Below the pieces are notes generated by a model. It had not been told where the DNA came from. It saw only the letters and a list, made by a program, of their open reading frames with translations, and searched no databases. The translations under genes and the position numbers were made by a program. From assembly GCA_964571235.1 (NCBI GenBank), contig CAZNAI010000007.1, positions 269,177 through 333,176 on the forward strand: a stretch of 64,000 nucleotides of DNA. Direction: 5' to 3'. Below, one piece after another: positions 8,409-18,924 of the stretch; within the stretch, counting starts at the first letter, position 1, and every line of letters begins with the position of its first letter. The stretch comes from JACRAV01 sp964571235 (GTDB lineage Bacteria > Zixibacteria > MSB-5A5 > GN15 > FEB-12).

Positions 8409-10493
8409 GTGTCCGAACTTCTGTTACATACGCCCCTGCAGTTTGTCAAAGGAGTGGGGCCTCGTCGCGCCGAGGCGCTGGCTCAATTCGGACTGGCTAC
8501 TGTTGGTCAACTGCTGACTTACTACCCGCACCACTATCTCGACCGGACCACCGTTGTTGCAATCCGCGATTTGAAAGACAATCAACCGGCCACTGTGATC
8601 GGCACGGTTAAAGCGCACGGCATCCTGCACGGACGAAAAAAGCGATACGAGGTAATCCTCGAAGACTCTACAGGCCCGATCATTCTGCTCTTCTTCGGCG
8701 GGATCAGGTTCTGGGAAAAGAGCTTCAAGAAAGGGCAGGTCTACGCCGCTACGGGAACGGTTACCTATTTTCAGGGGCGTCAGATTGTACACCCCGATCT
8801 TGAGCGACTGGATGACGAGTCCGACAAGATGGTCCATGCCGGGCGGATCATTCCGGTGTATCCGCAACGAGCCGAACTAACAAAAGTCGGCTTATCAAGC
8901 AAGGGCATTCGCCAGATCACTACCGACATTTTCGCCAATTTGCGCGACACAATAACCGACCCGTTACCCGCCGCCGAACGCAAATCGCTTGGCCTTGTTT
9001 CGCTCCACGCCGCGATTCATCACATTCACTATCCTGAGACTCGCGAACAAATCGAACTATGCCGTCGGCGCCTCGCCTTTGACGAACTTCTGGCTCTGCA
9101 ATTCTATGTCTTCCGCTCCAAAGGGCGAAAAGATGCTCTGATCAAAAAGCACACCTACGCCGAACCGGGGAATTTGGTCCGTCAATTCGGCAAACTCCTC
9201 CCGTTTACGCTCACCGACGAACAGAAGAAAGCCGTTCGCGAGATAGTCGTTGATCTGCGGCGGCCTCGCCCGATGACCCGCCTCATCCACGGCGAAGTAG
9301 GTAGCGGGAAAACGGTCGTGGCGATCCTGTCGGCGGTTTTGGCGGCAGAAAATAATCTCCAGTGCGCCTTCATGGCTCCCACGGAAATTCTGGCCGAACA
9401 ACACTACCGTACCTGGAGCGGTCCGCTCGAAAAAGCCGGTATCAGCTCGGCACTGTTGGTCTCGAACATGAAGCCGAAGGTCAAAACCGAGATCGCCGAA
9501 TCCTGTGTCCGTGGCGATATTTCCATCCTCTTCGGCACACACGCCCTGATCTACGACTATGTGCAATTCGCCCGGCTCGGACTGGTCGTGATCGACGAAC
9601 AGCACCGTTTCGGTGTCGAACAACGTGGCAAGCTCTACGCTAAAGGAGATTCCCCCGATCTGCTGGTGATGACCGCTACCCCGATCCCGCGAACTCTGGC
9701 GCTCACCATGTACGGCGATGTCGCGCTGTCCACTATCGCATCGCTTCCGCCCGGCAGAAAACCGATCCGCACCGCCTGGCGATCTACCGACACCCGAGAA
9801 AAGATCTATCAATTCATCGAAACAGAGGTCAAGTCCGGTGGGCAGGCTTATATTGTGTACCCGTTGATCGAGAAATCCGATAATCCCGAAATCGAGAGTG
9901 TCGAAGATGCCTACGCCACTTTGTCGACTCTGCGTTTCAAACACCTTAGAGTTGGATTGGTCCACGGCCGAATTGCCGCCGCCAAACGCGACGCTACTCT
10001 GGCCGCTTTCCGCAATCGTGAAATCGATATACTTCTATCGACCACCGTCATCGAAGTCGGACTGGACAACCCCAATGCCACGATCATGGTGATTGAACAT
10101 GCCGAGCGATTCGGGCTGGCGCAGTTGCATCAACTGCGGGGGAGAGTGGGGCGCGGCGCGAAAGCGTCGACAGTGGTTGCAATTGCTCATCCGCCGCTTA
10201 CCGAGCTGGCTGAAAAACGGCTGGCCTTTTTCGCCGATCATACTAACGGATTTGAAATCGCCGAGGCCGATCTTCTGCTCCGGGGACCCGGCGAGGTCTT
10301 TGGTGTCCGGCAAGCGGGACTGCCGGAACTCCGGGCCGCCAATTTCGCCACCGACCGTGACCTGCTGGAAAGCTCGCGAACAGTAGCCGAGCGGCTCTTT
10401 GCGTCGGGAACCCTTGACTCGGAGTATAAGAAATTGGTTAACTTCCTTGAAGAAACCGCCCGTGGTCGCGATGCCAATCTGGGCGGCGGGTGA
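8409..10493 (+). CDS. recG: ATP-dependent DNA helicase RecG
   Basis: 694 residues, full length. RecG remodels stalled replication forks and branch-migrates Holliday junctions. Visible: N-terminal helix-hairpin-helix-like start (FVKGVGPRRAEAL), the wedge/OB domain around 60-140, Walker A GEVGSGKT (K301), the DEQH box (VVIDEQHRFGVEQR), motif III MTATPIPRTLAL, and the C-terminal helicase motifs VIEVGLDNPNA and QLRGRVGRG typical of RecG. GTG start (8409). A DUF1844 gene follows 51 bases downstream, probably co-transcribed. Confidence 0.97.
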   Translation: MSELLLHTPLQFVKGVGPRRAEALAQFGLATVGQLLTYYPHHYLDRTTVVAIRDLKDNQPATVIGTVKAHGILHGRKKRYEVILEDSTGPIILLFFGGIRFWEKSFKKGQVYAATGTVTYFQGRQIVHPDLERLDDESDKMVHAGRIIPVYPQRAELTKVGLSSKGIRQITTDIFANLRDTITDPLPAAERKSLGLVSLHAAIHHIHYPETREQIELCRRRLAFDELLALQFYVFRSKGRKDALIKKHTYAEPGNLVRQFGKLLPFTLTDEQKKAVREIVVDLRRPRPMTRLIHGEVGSGKTVVAILSAVLAAENNLQCAFMAPTEILAEQHYRTWSGPLEKAGISSALLVSNMKPKVKTEIAESCVRGDISILFGTHALIYDYVQFARLGLVVIDEQHRFGVEQRGKLYAKGDSPDLLVMTATPIPRTLALTMYGDVALSTIASLPPGRKPIRTAWRSTDTREKIYQFIETEVKSGGQAYIVYPLIEKSDNPEIESVEDAYATLSTLRFKHLRVGLVHGRIAAAKRDATLAAFRNREIDILLSTTVIEVGLDNPNATIMVIEHAERFGLAQLHQLRGRVGRGAKASTVVAIAHPPLTELAEKRLAFFADHTNGFEIAEADLLLRGPGEVFGVRQAGLPELRAANFATDRDLLESSRTVAERLFASGTLDSEYKKLVNFLEETARGRDANLGGG

Positions 10494-10544
10494 GACAGGG
10501 AGAGATCGAAACGTGCCACAGATTTGCCTTCGGGCCGGATTATT

Positions 10545-10871
10545 ATGAGCGAGCCAAATATCCATTTCATTCAGCTTCTTTGGAGTCTGCAGACCGGCGC
10601 GATGATCCACCTGGGGAAAATGGCGTCGCCCGTCTCTGGTGCGATTGAGCGCAACTTAGAGCAGGCGCGTGCGACTATCGACCTATTGGAGGCGCTTAAG
10701 CTTAAGACTGATGGTAACTTGTCAACTGAGGAAAAGTCTCTGCTGGAGAGAGCATTGTACGAATTGCGCCTGAACTACGTCGATGAATCATCGAAAGAAA
10801 CAGCCGGCGCTCAGACAACGACAGTCAATTCGAACCCGTCGCCGACCGATAATGAGAGTACCGGCAATTGA
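10545..10871 (+). CDS. DUF1844 family protein
   Basis: 108 residues from ATG 10545 (MSEPNIHF; an in-frame TTG at 10524 gives a less likely start). The segment FIQLLWSLQTGAMIHLGKM followed by IDLLEALKLKTDGNLSTEE and ALYELRLNYV is the DUF1844 pattern: two helices with the conserved IDLL..L..KT.GNL motif. The family is widespread in Deltaproteobacteria and FCB genomes with no established function. The C-terminal 20 residues are Ser/Thr/Asn-rich and likely disordered. It lies between recG and murB on the same strand, with a promoter candidate for murB after it. Confidence 0.8.
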   Translation: MSEPNIHFIQLLWSLQTGAMIHLGKMASPVSGAIERNLEQARATIDLLEALKLKTDGNLSTEEKSLLERALYELRLNYVDESSKETAGAQTTTVNSNPSPTDNESTGN

Positions 10872-10881
10872 GCCGGGCAAA

Positions 10882-10909
10882 TTGACTTTATCTCTTTAAC
10901 TGGTATATT
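10882..10909 (+). promoter_or_regulatory. Putative promoter of murB
   Basis: TTGACT (10882-10887), a 16-base spacer and TATATT (10904-10909) preceded by TGG. Transcription would start about eight bases before the murB ATG, giving an almost leaderless mRNA; this fits the absence of a clear Shine-Dalgarno. Confidence 0.5.
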
Positions 10910-10923
10910 ATTAGCGGTTACGC

Positions 10924-11871
10924 ATGACCAACCAAACTGCCACAGCCACGCCTCCGATTCCGATTGGCGCCCTCATGGCCGAATTCGGCCCCAATCTCGA
11001 ATTCAATAAGTCACTTTCGACTCTCTCCAGTTATCGGACCGGTGGGAATGCTCGCTACTTTGTCTCGGCGGTCGAGGCGGGCGAAATAGTTCGCGCAACC
11101 AGAGCCGCCAAAAAACTCGGCATTCCATTTTTTGTCATGGGTGGTGGTTCCAACCTTTTGATTTCCGATGCCGGCTTCAATGGACTCGTCATCAAGGTCG
11201 ATGTCTCCGGATTCAAACTCATTGACAATCTCACGATCGAATGCGGCGCAGGTGAGGAGCTTATGGCGCTCGTTGAATTTTCCTGTGAGCACGGCCTCAC
11301 CGGCCTTGAATTTGCCGCCGGAATTTGGGGATCGGTTGGTGGTGCGATCTACGGCAACGCCGGCGCATTCGGCGGCGAGATCGGCCAGATGATGACCAAA
11401 GCTCTGATTGTTGATTCCGAAGGAACTTTGCGAGAGATCGAGCCATCCTATTGCCGTTTTGCCTATCGGGATTCGTACTTGAAGACGACCCATGAAGTAG
11501 TGGTCACCGCACAGTTTCGCCTGACTCCTGCCGACTCGACGGTGGTTCGCCAGAAGATTCGTGACATTCTCGCCCAGCGGGAAACCAAGCACCCCAGCGA
11601 ATTGACTGCCGGTTGCTTTTTTAAGAATATTCCCGACGTACGCGAACCATACGGCAAACTTCCCGCCGGTCGCCTCTTAGAAAAAGCTGGCGCCAAAGAG
11701 CTGTCGGTCGGTGGGGCAAAAGTCTTTGAACGCCACGCCAATATTATCGTCAACACTGGAAATGCCACATCGCAAGATATCCGCCGATTGGCCGATATTA
11801 TGAAACAACGTGTGAAAGAACAGTTTGGCATCGAGCTACAGGAAGAAGTCCAACAGCTCGGCGCATTCTAA
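10924..11871 (+). CDS. murB: UDP-N-acetylenolpyruvoylglucosamine reductase
   Basis: 315 residues. MurB reduces UDP-GlcNAc-enolpyruvate to UDP-MurNAc, the second step of peptidoglycan precursor synthesis, with FAD and NADPH. FAD-binding signatures are YRTGGNARYF, FVMGGGSNLLIS and GSVGGAIYGNAGAFGGEI; the closing RLLEKAGAK... and VKEQFGIEL segments are typical. In the active-site loop the usual Ser is Cys (AGCFFKNIP), a substitution I believe occurs elsewhere in the family. Other mur/fts genes are not adjacent. The type IX gene sprA follows after 57 bases. Confidence 0.95.
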   Translation: MTNQTATATPPIPIGALMAEFGPNLEFNKSLSTLSSYRTGGNARYFVSAVEAGEIVRATRAAKKLGIPFFVMGGGSNLLISDAGFNGLVIKVDVSGFKLIDNLTIECGAGEELMALVEFSCEHGLTGLEFAAGIWGSVGGAIYGNAGAFGGEIGQMMTKALIVDSEGTLREIEPSYCRFAYRDSYLKTTHEVVVTAQFRLTPADSTVVRQKIRDILAQRETKHPSELTAGCFFKNIPDVREPYGKLPAGRLLEKAGAKELSVGGAKVFERHANIIVNTGNATSQDIRRLADIMKQRVKEQFGIELQEEVQQLGAF

Positions 11872-11928
11872 CGGAGGATCGTTATAGAGCGTTTGGTTAA
11901 AGACTGAATAAACACCTCACCCGGTTGG

Positions 11929-14900
11929 GTGATTGCGAGATTTACGATTCGCCGTTTACGTTTCATACTGTCCGTTCTGATCCCGACGCTTGCCTGTGTG
12001 GCGCAAGTCGCGGGGCAGGGCATCGGATTTCAGGCCACTCTGATGACCCCATCGGATGTGGTCGCCCCCTATGAAGGCTCAGTGAGCCGCTTCTCCGCCG
12101 CACTATATCCCAAGACCATCCCAATTCTCCATTCGGCGCTTAATCGGCAACCGACGCTTGACGAATCAAGCTTCGCCGACAACTCGATGCGCTTTGGTCT
12201 TTTGTTAAATCAAAAAGTCCCGATGGTCCCGATTTCGGTCGATGCCTACGACTATTACAAGTACCGCGCGGTGCGCCAGGAGCGGACACAACGCGACGCC
12301 TCGCTTCGGGAATACCTGCAAAAAGCGAAAACAAAAAAGGGATCGGGCAAGATCGGGATAACCGTCCCGCTTCCCAGCCGCGTCGAGCGGTTTGTCGGCG
12401 AGGGTGGCGGAAACCTGACGGTCTCCGGCTCTGAACAGATTTCGTTTTCAGGGCGGTCGCAGTGGCGCGACGGCTCCAATACCGATCAGGTGAAACAAAG
12501 CAGATTCCCGGCGCTCAACATGGATCAGATCAGCCGGTTCGAAATCTCAGGTACGGTTGGCTCAAAGATTAGCGTCCGGGTGTCGCAAGACAACCAAACC
12601 GATATTCCGCTGGCCAACCGAATCCAGATTCGGTACAAAGGGGACGAAGACGATATCCTGCGCACGGTCGAAGCTGGCAATACGACCCTCTCGCTCCCCA
12701 ATACCCGTTTCATCGGCTACTCCCGTTCCATTCAGGGGTTGTTCGGAATCAAGATGGAAGCGGCGGTCGGAAGTCTTAAGCTCACTGCAATTGCCTCGCA
12801 GGAAAAGGGAACGTCGGAACATGCCAGCGTCTCGGCCGCCACCCAGCAGGGCGCAAAAGTCGTTCGCGATGCCCAGTACTCAGAGGGGCGAGTCTACGAC
12901 ATTTCTTCGCTTACTGACACCTGGGCAATGAGACCGGATGACTCGGTAACTAACTTCGAGATTTACGAAGAAATGCCCCCCGACTCGACTCAGTACAACT
13001 TTGCGCTGGCTCTACCCGATCCATACGTGCTGGCCGACTCGGTCAAGGGAGAACGGTATCGTGTCAAAAAGCTTGACCCAACTCCGCCGGCTGGAACCAA
13101 CACGCAGATGTTTAACGTGTTTGACGACGCAGTCAACAAACGACACTACATCATTTTTCTTACCCCTCGCACCAACCGGGCCATTTCGATCTACTACCAA
13201 TTCCGACGCCGTTTGAGCGACGTTAAGGACACAATCATCACGGTCGGTGACATTTCAAGCAAAGAGTTCATTCTCAAAAAGATTCGCGCCCCCTACGACA
13301 AGTTTGTTCCGACCGATCCCTCCTGGGACCTGATGTGGCGAAACTGTTACGATATCCCGATCAACTCAACTATCGAAGATCTTGATATCAAAGTCTACAA
13401 AGGTCTCCCCGGTACCGAAGAGAGCGGCGACAATGTCACCTACCAGACTGACGCCGCCGACCGCCAGTTCAGCTACCTAACGATCCTCGGTCTCGATCTA
13501 AAAAAGGCGAGCTTGCGGACTCCCGATGGGAAAGTCGACGATGACCCCGCGATATTTAAGCCGGAGTGGGGACTGCTACTTCTGCCCAGTCGCCGACCGT
13601 TTGACACTTCAAGGGTTTTCGGCACAACGACCGGTCCCACTCCCGAATTGGCAGAGCGAGTGCCGGACATTTACGACACCCGCGATCAGAATCGCTTCAA
13701 GAGTTCGAAGTATTATTTCCAGTTTTCTTCGAAAACGCGAAGCTCGATCATCCGCCTTAACCGTGTCAACGTCATTCAAGGATCGGAACGACTATCGCTC
13801 AATGGTCGGCAGTTGGTGCGCGACGTTGATTACACCATCTCGTACGAAATCGGCCAGATCACCCTCTTGAAAGAAGAAGCGCTCGACCCGAATGCCCAGC
13901 TTTCAATTGATTTTGAGTATGCGCCATTCCTCGCTCTGCAGAAGAAAACCCTCTTCGGCATGCGCGCTGAATACGAAGTCAGCAAAGATCTCCGAATTGG
14001 CACAACCTTTTTGTATAAGTCCGACAAAGCCGAAGAGCGCAAACCCAGAGTCGGCCAGGAGACTTCGCGCGGAACAGTAGCCGGCGCCGATTTCAGCTTG
14101 AACTTGTATCCTAAGTTTCTGACCAAGATGGTCAATGCCCTGCCGCTGGTCACTTCCGATGCGCCCTCGTCGATTTCCATCTCCGGCGAAATTGCGCAAT
14201 CGCGACCCAATCCCAATGTGAACGGCATCGCGTATGTCGATGACTTTGAAGGGACAGTCGAGCAAGTGTCTATCGGCACCAGCCGAACCAACTGGCGGCT
14301 CTCTTCGGTGCCGGAACAAATGAAAACTGCGGGCGATAGTGTCGATCAGCGGCGCGGGCGAATGCTCTGGTTCTCGCCGCCGTCGATCCCCTGGGACTCA
14401 GTATACAAGGGCGACCGCAAACAGGGTGAGGGATTGATCCAGTATTTCCGAATGGTTTACCGTCCGAATACAATTGGCCTGGGAAAATCTCGACCAACCG
14501 CTCCCGGAACGCACTGGGCGGGACTGCAAAGCCCGATCCGTCCACTCGATCAGGATCGTCTTAGACTGTTCGAAGTCCGCCTGCGTGGACGTACGGGAAT
14601 CATGCATATCGACATTGGCAAGATCAGTGAAGATGTCAACAACGACGGCCTCGACACCAAGAGCGAAAATGGTGACGGCAACCGGCATGTCGATCAGAGC
14701 GAAGATGTCGGTATGGATGGCAAGCCGAACGTAGCCGAGACCGGATATAATATCGACACCCTTCCCGATCCGAACGGTGACGACTTCGCGGCCTATCTGG
14801 GTTTGGGCATAAACGACAAGTATTTTACCGACAATCCGCCGCCGGTGGCTAAGGCGCTCATTACCGATGCGTTCAAACGGACACTTGTTGATCGTAACAA

Positions 14901-17900
14901 TATTGCCGCCTACGAATGGATCAACGGCACGGAGGGAAATCTGAAAGATGGCGCCGCTGGAGACGAGCCGGACCAGGAGGCGCAGATTTCCGCCTCAATG
15001 CAGTGGCAGAGCAATTACTACTCCTACAAAATCGACCTGTCCGATACCGCGTTTCTGGTGGACTCCTCAGAAAATATTCACGGCTGGCGGACCTATCGAT
15101 TACCTATTCGAGATACAACTATCAAGGGGTTTGAGCATCTGGGTCTCAACGGCGCCGTTCCCGAGGCGCTCAACTGGAACGAAGCGAACTATGTGCGAGT
15201 TTGGCTTGAAACCGACGGCTCGGTGACCGACACGCAGACGGTCGATATCGCCAACTGGTACTTTGTCCAGTCGAGTTGGAAAGACACGGTGTATCCGGCG
15301 ATCACTTCACCGCGCAAACCGAAGTTCTACGTTGCCTCGGTATCGGATGAAGAGAACAACAATTTCAAGCCGCCGCCGGGGGTAGAGGCATATTACGATC
15401 AGACCAACAATGTGACCGAAGCCCAAAAGGCGATGGCTTTGGTTTTTGACAGCGTGTATTATCGCGACACCTGCCTAACTGTCAAAGAGCTCTTGTCGAT
15501 CGACCGGTATACCGGGTATCGCAGTATGAAGATGTATGTCCACGGTCCGGCGTCGGCCGAGCAGGACTCGATCAAGTTTCTCTTCCGGTTGGGTACTGAC
15601 GCCAAGAATTTCTACGAATACCAGACGTATCTCGATACAGGCTGGGCTGAAGGAAACTATGTAAATCTGGACTTCAATGCGATGACCGCGTTTAAGGACT
15701 CGATTATTCGCTTCCGCGACACTTTGGTCAAAACGCCGATAGACACTACTTCCGGTCACTATCGCGTCAAAGGTCTGCCCAATCTCAATCAAATTCGATA
15801 CCTCGCTTGCGGATTGGTCAACGAGGACACGACCAGAGGGAAGACCTATATCAAAGGCGAGATTTGGGTCGACGAGCTTCGCGTGACCGATGTCCGGGCC
15901 GATGTCGGAACTGCGGTCCGCGCGGACGTAACAGGTCGAATGTCTGATCTGTTGAACTACAGCGTCAATTTCCTGTCGCAAGATCCATATTTTCGCGGAC
16001 TGGCCAGCGCCACCCGTGGCGGCTCGCAGGATAACCTTGGTAGCGGACGAAGTGACAAAAACTACGGATGGTCTCTTGGCGTGTCGCTTCACAAATTTCT
16101 GCCGAAATCCTGGAATGTGGCACTGCCGTTCGGCATCAACGGTTCACACTCGGAGAACCTTCCGCTCCTGGCGACCAATTCCGATATCGTCCTTCCCGAA
16201 AACGCCCGATATGCCGAGCGCACAACCTCCGACCGGATGGGTTTCAGCATCTCAGAGGATTTCTCGCGAAAGACGCGAAATCCCCTGTTCACCATTTTGC
16301 TCAACCGGCAGACTCTCTCGTTTAACTACAGTCGCCAGACGGTGCGTACCCCCGGTATGCCGTATAGCTACTCGGAAGTGTACAACGTACGCGGCGACTA
16401 TGATCTGGGATACGGAGGATTTCCGACTCTCCCGGTCTTTGCCTGGACCAAGCCGATCCCGTATCTGAAAAAACTCTCAACTTCCAAAATGGCGTTCTAC
16501 CCAGCCAGTTGGCGGCTATCGGGAAACTACAATCGCAATCTATCGATCAACGAAGACAACAAGGCCAATCGAACGTCCAATTTTACACGGTCGCTCGATG
16601 CCAACATGAACCTCGAGTACAAAATATTTCCGAATATTAGCTTGAGCTACACATACAACACGCGGCGCGACTTGTCCGATAGCGCCGATGTAAATCTGTC
16701 ATTGAAGCGATTCCATCCGGGTCTGGAGACATCGTACGGGACCTCGTTCCGCACCGGCTGGAGCCCCGCACTGTTCAGCTTTGTCTCCACCAGTTTTGGC
16801 TACGGCGCAACCTACGGCGATAGCTGGGATCGGCAGTCGCGTTCCCGGCGCGGCAACCTGTCGAACAACTGGTCACTCAACGGGCAGTTTTCGCATCAGT
16901 CTTTCTTAGGAGGGCAGTCAGCGAGAACCGGAGGCCCGGTTGTCGGCACGACCAAAGACAAAAAGATCGCTCCCGTAAAGAAAGGAACACCGTTATACGA
17001 ACCACCGCGGGCGCTCCTACGCAAGCTGACCAGCTGGATCAACCCCATTTCCTACAGGTACGCCGAGAACTTCACCAACTCAACCCCCGGCATGAGAGAG
17101 CGTCCCAGCTTCGCGTACCAATTAGGGCTACATAGGGCCGCCGACGTTCCCGTGACCAGCCAGTCATCGAGCCAGCCGATGTCAAGCGAATCAAAGCAGT
17201 GGGAACTGGGCTCCGGATTCGTCTTCCTTGGTGGTATTGGGCTTGACATCAAGCTCAGGAAAGATATCTCGCGCGATCTGGTCAAAGTCGGCGACCGCAC
17301 CGAGAGAATTTCCAAGGGCTGGCCAGAAGTCGCGATTCGGATTCAGCCGTTTAAGACTCTGCCGTTGTTTAAGGGAATTGTAAACAAATTTATTAAAGTG
17401 TTCACCCCGAGAACCTCCTATAGCCGGCAGGTCAGGGAAGAGCGCAATATCACCCGTGGATTTACGACGTCGACATCGACCGCCATCAACCGCAATCCTC
17501 TGTTAGTGATCAATTTCAAACTGTTCCGGGCGATGTCCATGACCGGATCGTACGCCACGACGTTCACCGAATCGCGCACGTACTCTTCAGCTGACGGCCG
17601 AAACATCTCAATCTCACGGGCGAAAACCAAGACCATTCTCGTCACCAGCCAATATTCGTTCTCGGCGCCGGGCGGTATCGGGATTCCTATCTTTGGAAAG
17701 CTGAAATTCAAATCGCACGTTTCGCTGACCACCGATATCAGATTCAATTCTTCCTACAGCGAGGCCGGCTCGGAAGGACAACCGATCGCCAAGGGGAAAG
17801 ACGCCACCGACTTCTCGGTTGCGCCGACTATCGGCTACACCTTCAGCCAGCAAATCAAAGGCGGGCTGACCGCGCGCTGGCAGGATTCGCGCGACCAATC

Positions 17901-17955
17901 CAACACCAAGAGCCATACTCGCGAACTGCGCATGTGGGTGGAAATTCGCTTCTAA
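11929..17955 (+). CDS. sprA: SprA, outer-membrane translocon of the type IX secretion system
   Basis: 2008 residues, somewhat shorter than the roughly 2400 of Flavobacterium SprA. GTG start; hydrophobic signal segment FILSVLIPTLACVAQVAG. SprA forms a very large beta-barrel that conducts proteins bearing type IX sorting signals through the outer membrane. Recognisable pieces: QISRFEISGTVGSKISVRV, YSRSIQGLFGIKMEA, the diagnostic AYVDDFEGTVEQ with the following TSRTNWRLSS, and barrel-like repeats to the end (HTRELRMWVEIRF). A calcium-type Asp-rich stretch occurs near 14630-14770 (DVNNDGLDTKSENGDGN). No other gld/spr genes are near. A likely cargo, with a type A sorting domain, is encoded at 26492. 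Confidence 0.92.
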   Translation: MIARFTIRRLRFILSVLIPTLACVAQVAGQGIGFQATLMTPSDVVAPYEGSVSRFSAALYPKTIPILHSALNRQPTLDESSFADNSMRFGLLLNQKVPMVPISVDAYDYYKYRAVRQERTQRDASLREYLQKAKTKKGSGKIGITVPLPSRVERFVGEGGGNLTVSGSEQISFSGRSQWRDGSNTDQVKQSRFPALNMDQISRFEISGTVGSKISVRVSQDNQTDIPLANRIQIRYKGDEDDILRTVEAGNTTLSLPNTRFIGYSRSIQGLFGIKMEAAVGSLKLTAIASQEKGTSEHASVSAATQQGAKVVRDAQYSEGRVYDISSLTDTWAMRPDDSVTNFEIYEEMPPDSTQYNFALALPDPYVLADSVKGERYRVKKLDPTPPAGTNTQMFNVFDDAVNKRHYIIFLTPRTNRAISIYYQFRRRLSDVKDTIITVGDISSKEFILKKIRAPYDKFVPTDPSWDLMWRNCYDIPINSTIEDLDIKVYKGLPGTEESGDNVTYQTDAADRQFSYLTILGLDLKKASLRTPDGKVDDDPAIFKPEWGLLLLPSRRPFDTSRVFGTTTGPTPELAERVPDIYDTRDQNRFKSSKYYFQFSSKTRSSIIRLNRVNVIQGSERLSLNGRQLVRDVDYTISYEIGQITLLKEEALDPNAQLSIDFEYAPFLALQKKTLFGMRAEYEVSKDLRIGTTFLYKSDKAEERKPRVGQETSRGTVAGADFSLNLYPKFLTKMVNALPLVTSDAPSSISISGEIAQSRPNPNVNGIAYVDDFEGTVEQVSIGTSRTNWRLSSVPEQMKTAGDSVDQRRGRMLWFSPPSIPWDSVYKGDRKQGEGLIQYFRMVYRPNTIGLGKSRPTAPGTHWAGLQSPIRPLDQDRLRLFEVRLRGRTGIMHIDIGKISEDVNNDGLDTKSENGDGNRHVDQSEDVGMDGKPNVAETGYNIDTLPDPNGDDFAAYLGLGINDKYFTDNPPPVAKALITDAFKRTLVDRNNIAAYEWINGTEGNLKDGAAGDEPDQEAQISASMQWQSNYYSYKIDLSDTAFLVDSSENIHGWRTYRLPIRDTTIKGFEHLGLNGAVPEALNWNEANYVRVWLETDGSVTDTQTVDIANWYFVQSSWKDTVYPAITSPRKPKFYVASVSDEENNNFKPPPGVEAYYDQTNNVTEAQKAMALVFDSVYYRDTCLTVKELLSIDRYTGYRSMKMYVHGPASAEQDSIKFLFRLGTDAKNFYEYQTYLDTGWAEGNYVNLDFNAMTAFKDSIIRFRDTLVKTPIDTTSGHYRVKGLPNLNQIRYLACGLVNEDTTRGKTYIKGEIWVDELRVTDVRADVGTAVRADVTGRMSDLLNYSVNFLSQDPYFRGLASATRGGSQDNLGSGRSDKNYGWSLGVSLHKFLPKSWNVALPFGINGSHSENLPLLATNSDIVLPENARYAERTTSDRMGFSISEDFSRKTRNPLFTILLNRQTLSFNYSRQTVRTPGMPYSYSEVYNVRGDYDLGYGGFPTLPVFAWTKPIPYLKKLSTSKMAFYPASWRLSGNYNRNLSINEDNKANRTSNFTRSLDANMNLEYKIFPNISLSYTYNTRRDLSDSADVNLSLKRFHPGLETSYGTSFRTGWSPALFSFVSTSFGYGATYGDSWDRQSRSRRGNLSNNWSLNGQFSHQSFLGGQSARTGGPVVGTTKDKKIAPVKKGTPLYEPPRALLRKLTSWINPISYRYAENFTNSTPGMRERPSFAYQLGLHRAADVPVTSQSSSQPMSSESKQWELGSGFVFLGGIGLDIKLRKDISRDLVKVGDRTERISKGWPEVAIRIQPFKTLPLFKGIVNKFIKVFTPRTSYSRQVREERNITRGFTTSTSTAINRNPLLVINFKLFRAMSMTGSYATTFTESRTYSSADGRNISISRAKTKTILVTSQYSFSAPGGIGIPIFGKLKFKSHVSLTTDIRFNSSYSEAGSEGQPIAKGKDATDFSVAPTIGYTFSQQIKGGLTARWQDSRDQSNTKSHTRELRMWVEIRF

Positions 17956-18000
17956 TCGATTAGGGTTGACTTACCCGGCCTTCTGGCGGAAATTGCCGCT

Positions 18001-18924
18001 GTGAAATCACTTCGTAGACTATTCGCGCTCGCTCCGGTGTTCATTGTACTGAACTGCACGAATAGTACAATCACGCCGCCGCTATTCGATGGTGACCGGG
18101 CGTTTGGGCTTCTCAAAGCACAGGTCGATCTGGGACCCCGCGTGCCCGGAACCCCGGCCTCCGCCGCCGCCCGCTCGCTCTATCGCGCACACTTTGAGTC
18201 GGCCGGTCTGGAAGTCGATTCTCAAAAAGTCAGTTTTGTCGATCCGTATAGCGGCGACACCATTCCGCTGGTCAATCTGATCGCCCGGCAGAACCCGACG
18301 GCCCAGGATCGGATCATTTTTGCCGCGCACTACGACTGTCGCCCACGCAGTGAACGTGCCCACGACACCACCAAACGTGCTCTGCCGATCGACGGCGCCA
18401 ATGACGGAGCCTCCGGAGTGGCGGTGCTCATGGAACTGGCGAATCTGTTCAAAGCGCAGGCGCCGAGCGCCGGAGTCGATCTTGTCCTGTTCGATGGCGA
18501 GGATTGGGGAATGGCCGGCGAATTAGACTACTATTCGCTTGGCTCCAAAGCATTCGTGCGCTCACCACTAAAAGGGTCCTACCGCTTCGGCATCGTACTC
18601 GATATGATCGGCGACAAGGATCAGCAGATTTTTCGCGAGAAATACTCTGAACAATTCGCCAAGCACATCAATGATCTGGTCTGGTCGGTAGCCGAAAAGT
18701 TACAAGTGAGTGTTTTCAAAGACAGTGTGAAACATTCGGTAATCGACGATCACCTGCCGCTTAATGTGGTCGGAATTCCGGCGGTCGATCTTATTGATTT
18801 CGATTATCCCTTCTGGCACACTGAACAGGACACCCCGGATAAATGCTCTGCCGAATCACTTGCCAATGTCGGCCGAGTAGTAGCATATATTGCTTATAAT
18901 AAGCACATATGGCCGAAAAAATAA
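18001..18924 (+). CDS. M28-family zinc peptidase / glutaminyl cyclase-like protein, exported
   Basis: 307 residues, GTG start. N-terminal hydrophobic segment ends in FIVLNC, a possible but imperfect lipobox (C19). The peptidase M28 fold is clear: zinc ligands in AAHYDCRP (His), GANDGASGVAVL (Asp), DGEDWG (Glu), DMIGDKD (Asp) and the final FWHTEQDTPD (His). The spacing and the DGEDWG motif are closer to secreted glutaminyl-peptide cyclotransferases than to aminopeptidases, so it may convert N-terminal Gln to pyroglutamate on exported proteins. The last 16 bases overlap selA in another frame, indicating co-transcription, although no functional link to selenium is obvious. Confidence 0.85.
   Translation: MKSLRRLFALAPVFIVLNCTNSTITPPLFDGDRAFGLLKAQVDLGPRVPGTPASAAARSLYRAHFESAGLEVDSQKVSFVDPYSGDTIPLVNLIARQNPTAQDRIIFAAHYDCRPRSERAHDTTKRALPIDGANDGASGVAVLMELANLFKAQAPSAGVDLVLFDGEDWGMAGELDYYSLGSKAFVRSPLKGSYRFGIVLDMIGDKDQQIFREKYSEQFAKHINDLVWSVAEKLQVSVFKDSVKHSVIDDHLPLNVVGIPAVDLIDFDYPFWHTEQDTPDKCSAESLANVGRVVAYIAYNKHIWPKK

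Noticed and set aside
9057..9965. 302-codon open frame on the minus strand inside recG
   Set aside because: Antisense shadow of a fully conserved recG; no ribosome site and no family resemblance.
15475..16092. 205-codon minus-strand frame inside sprA
   Set aside because: Lies wholly opposite conserved SprA sequence; product of codon bias in the real gene.
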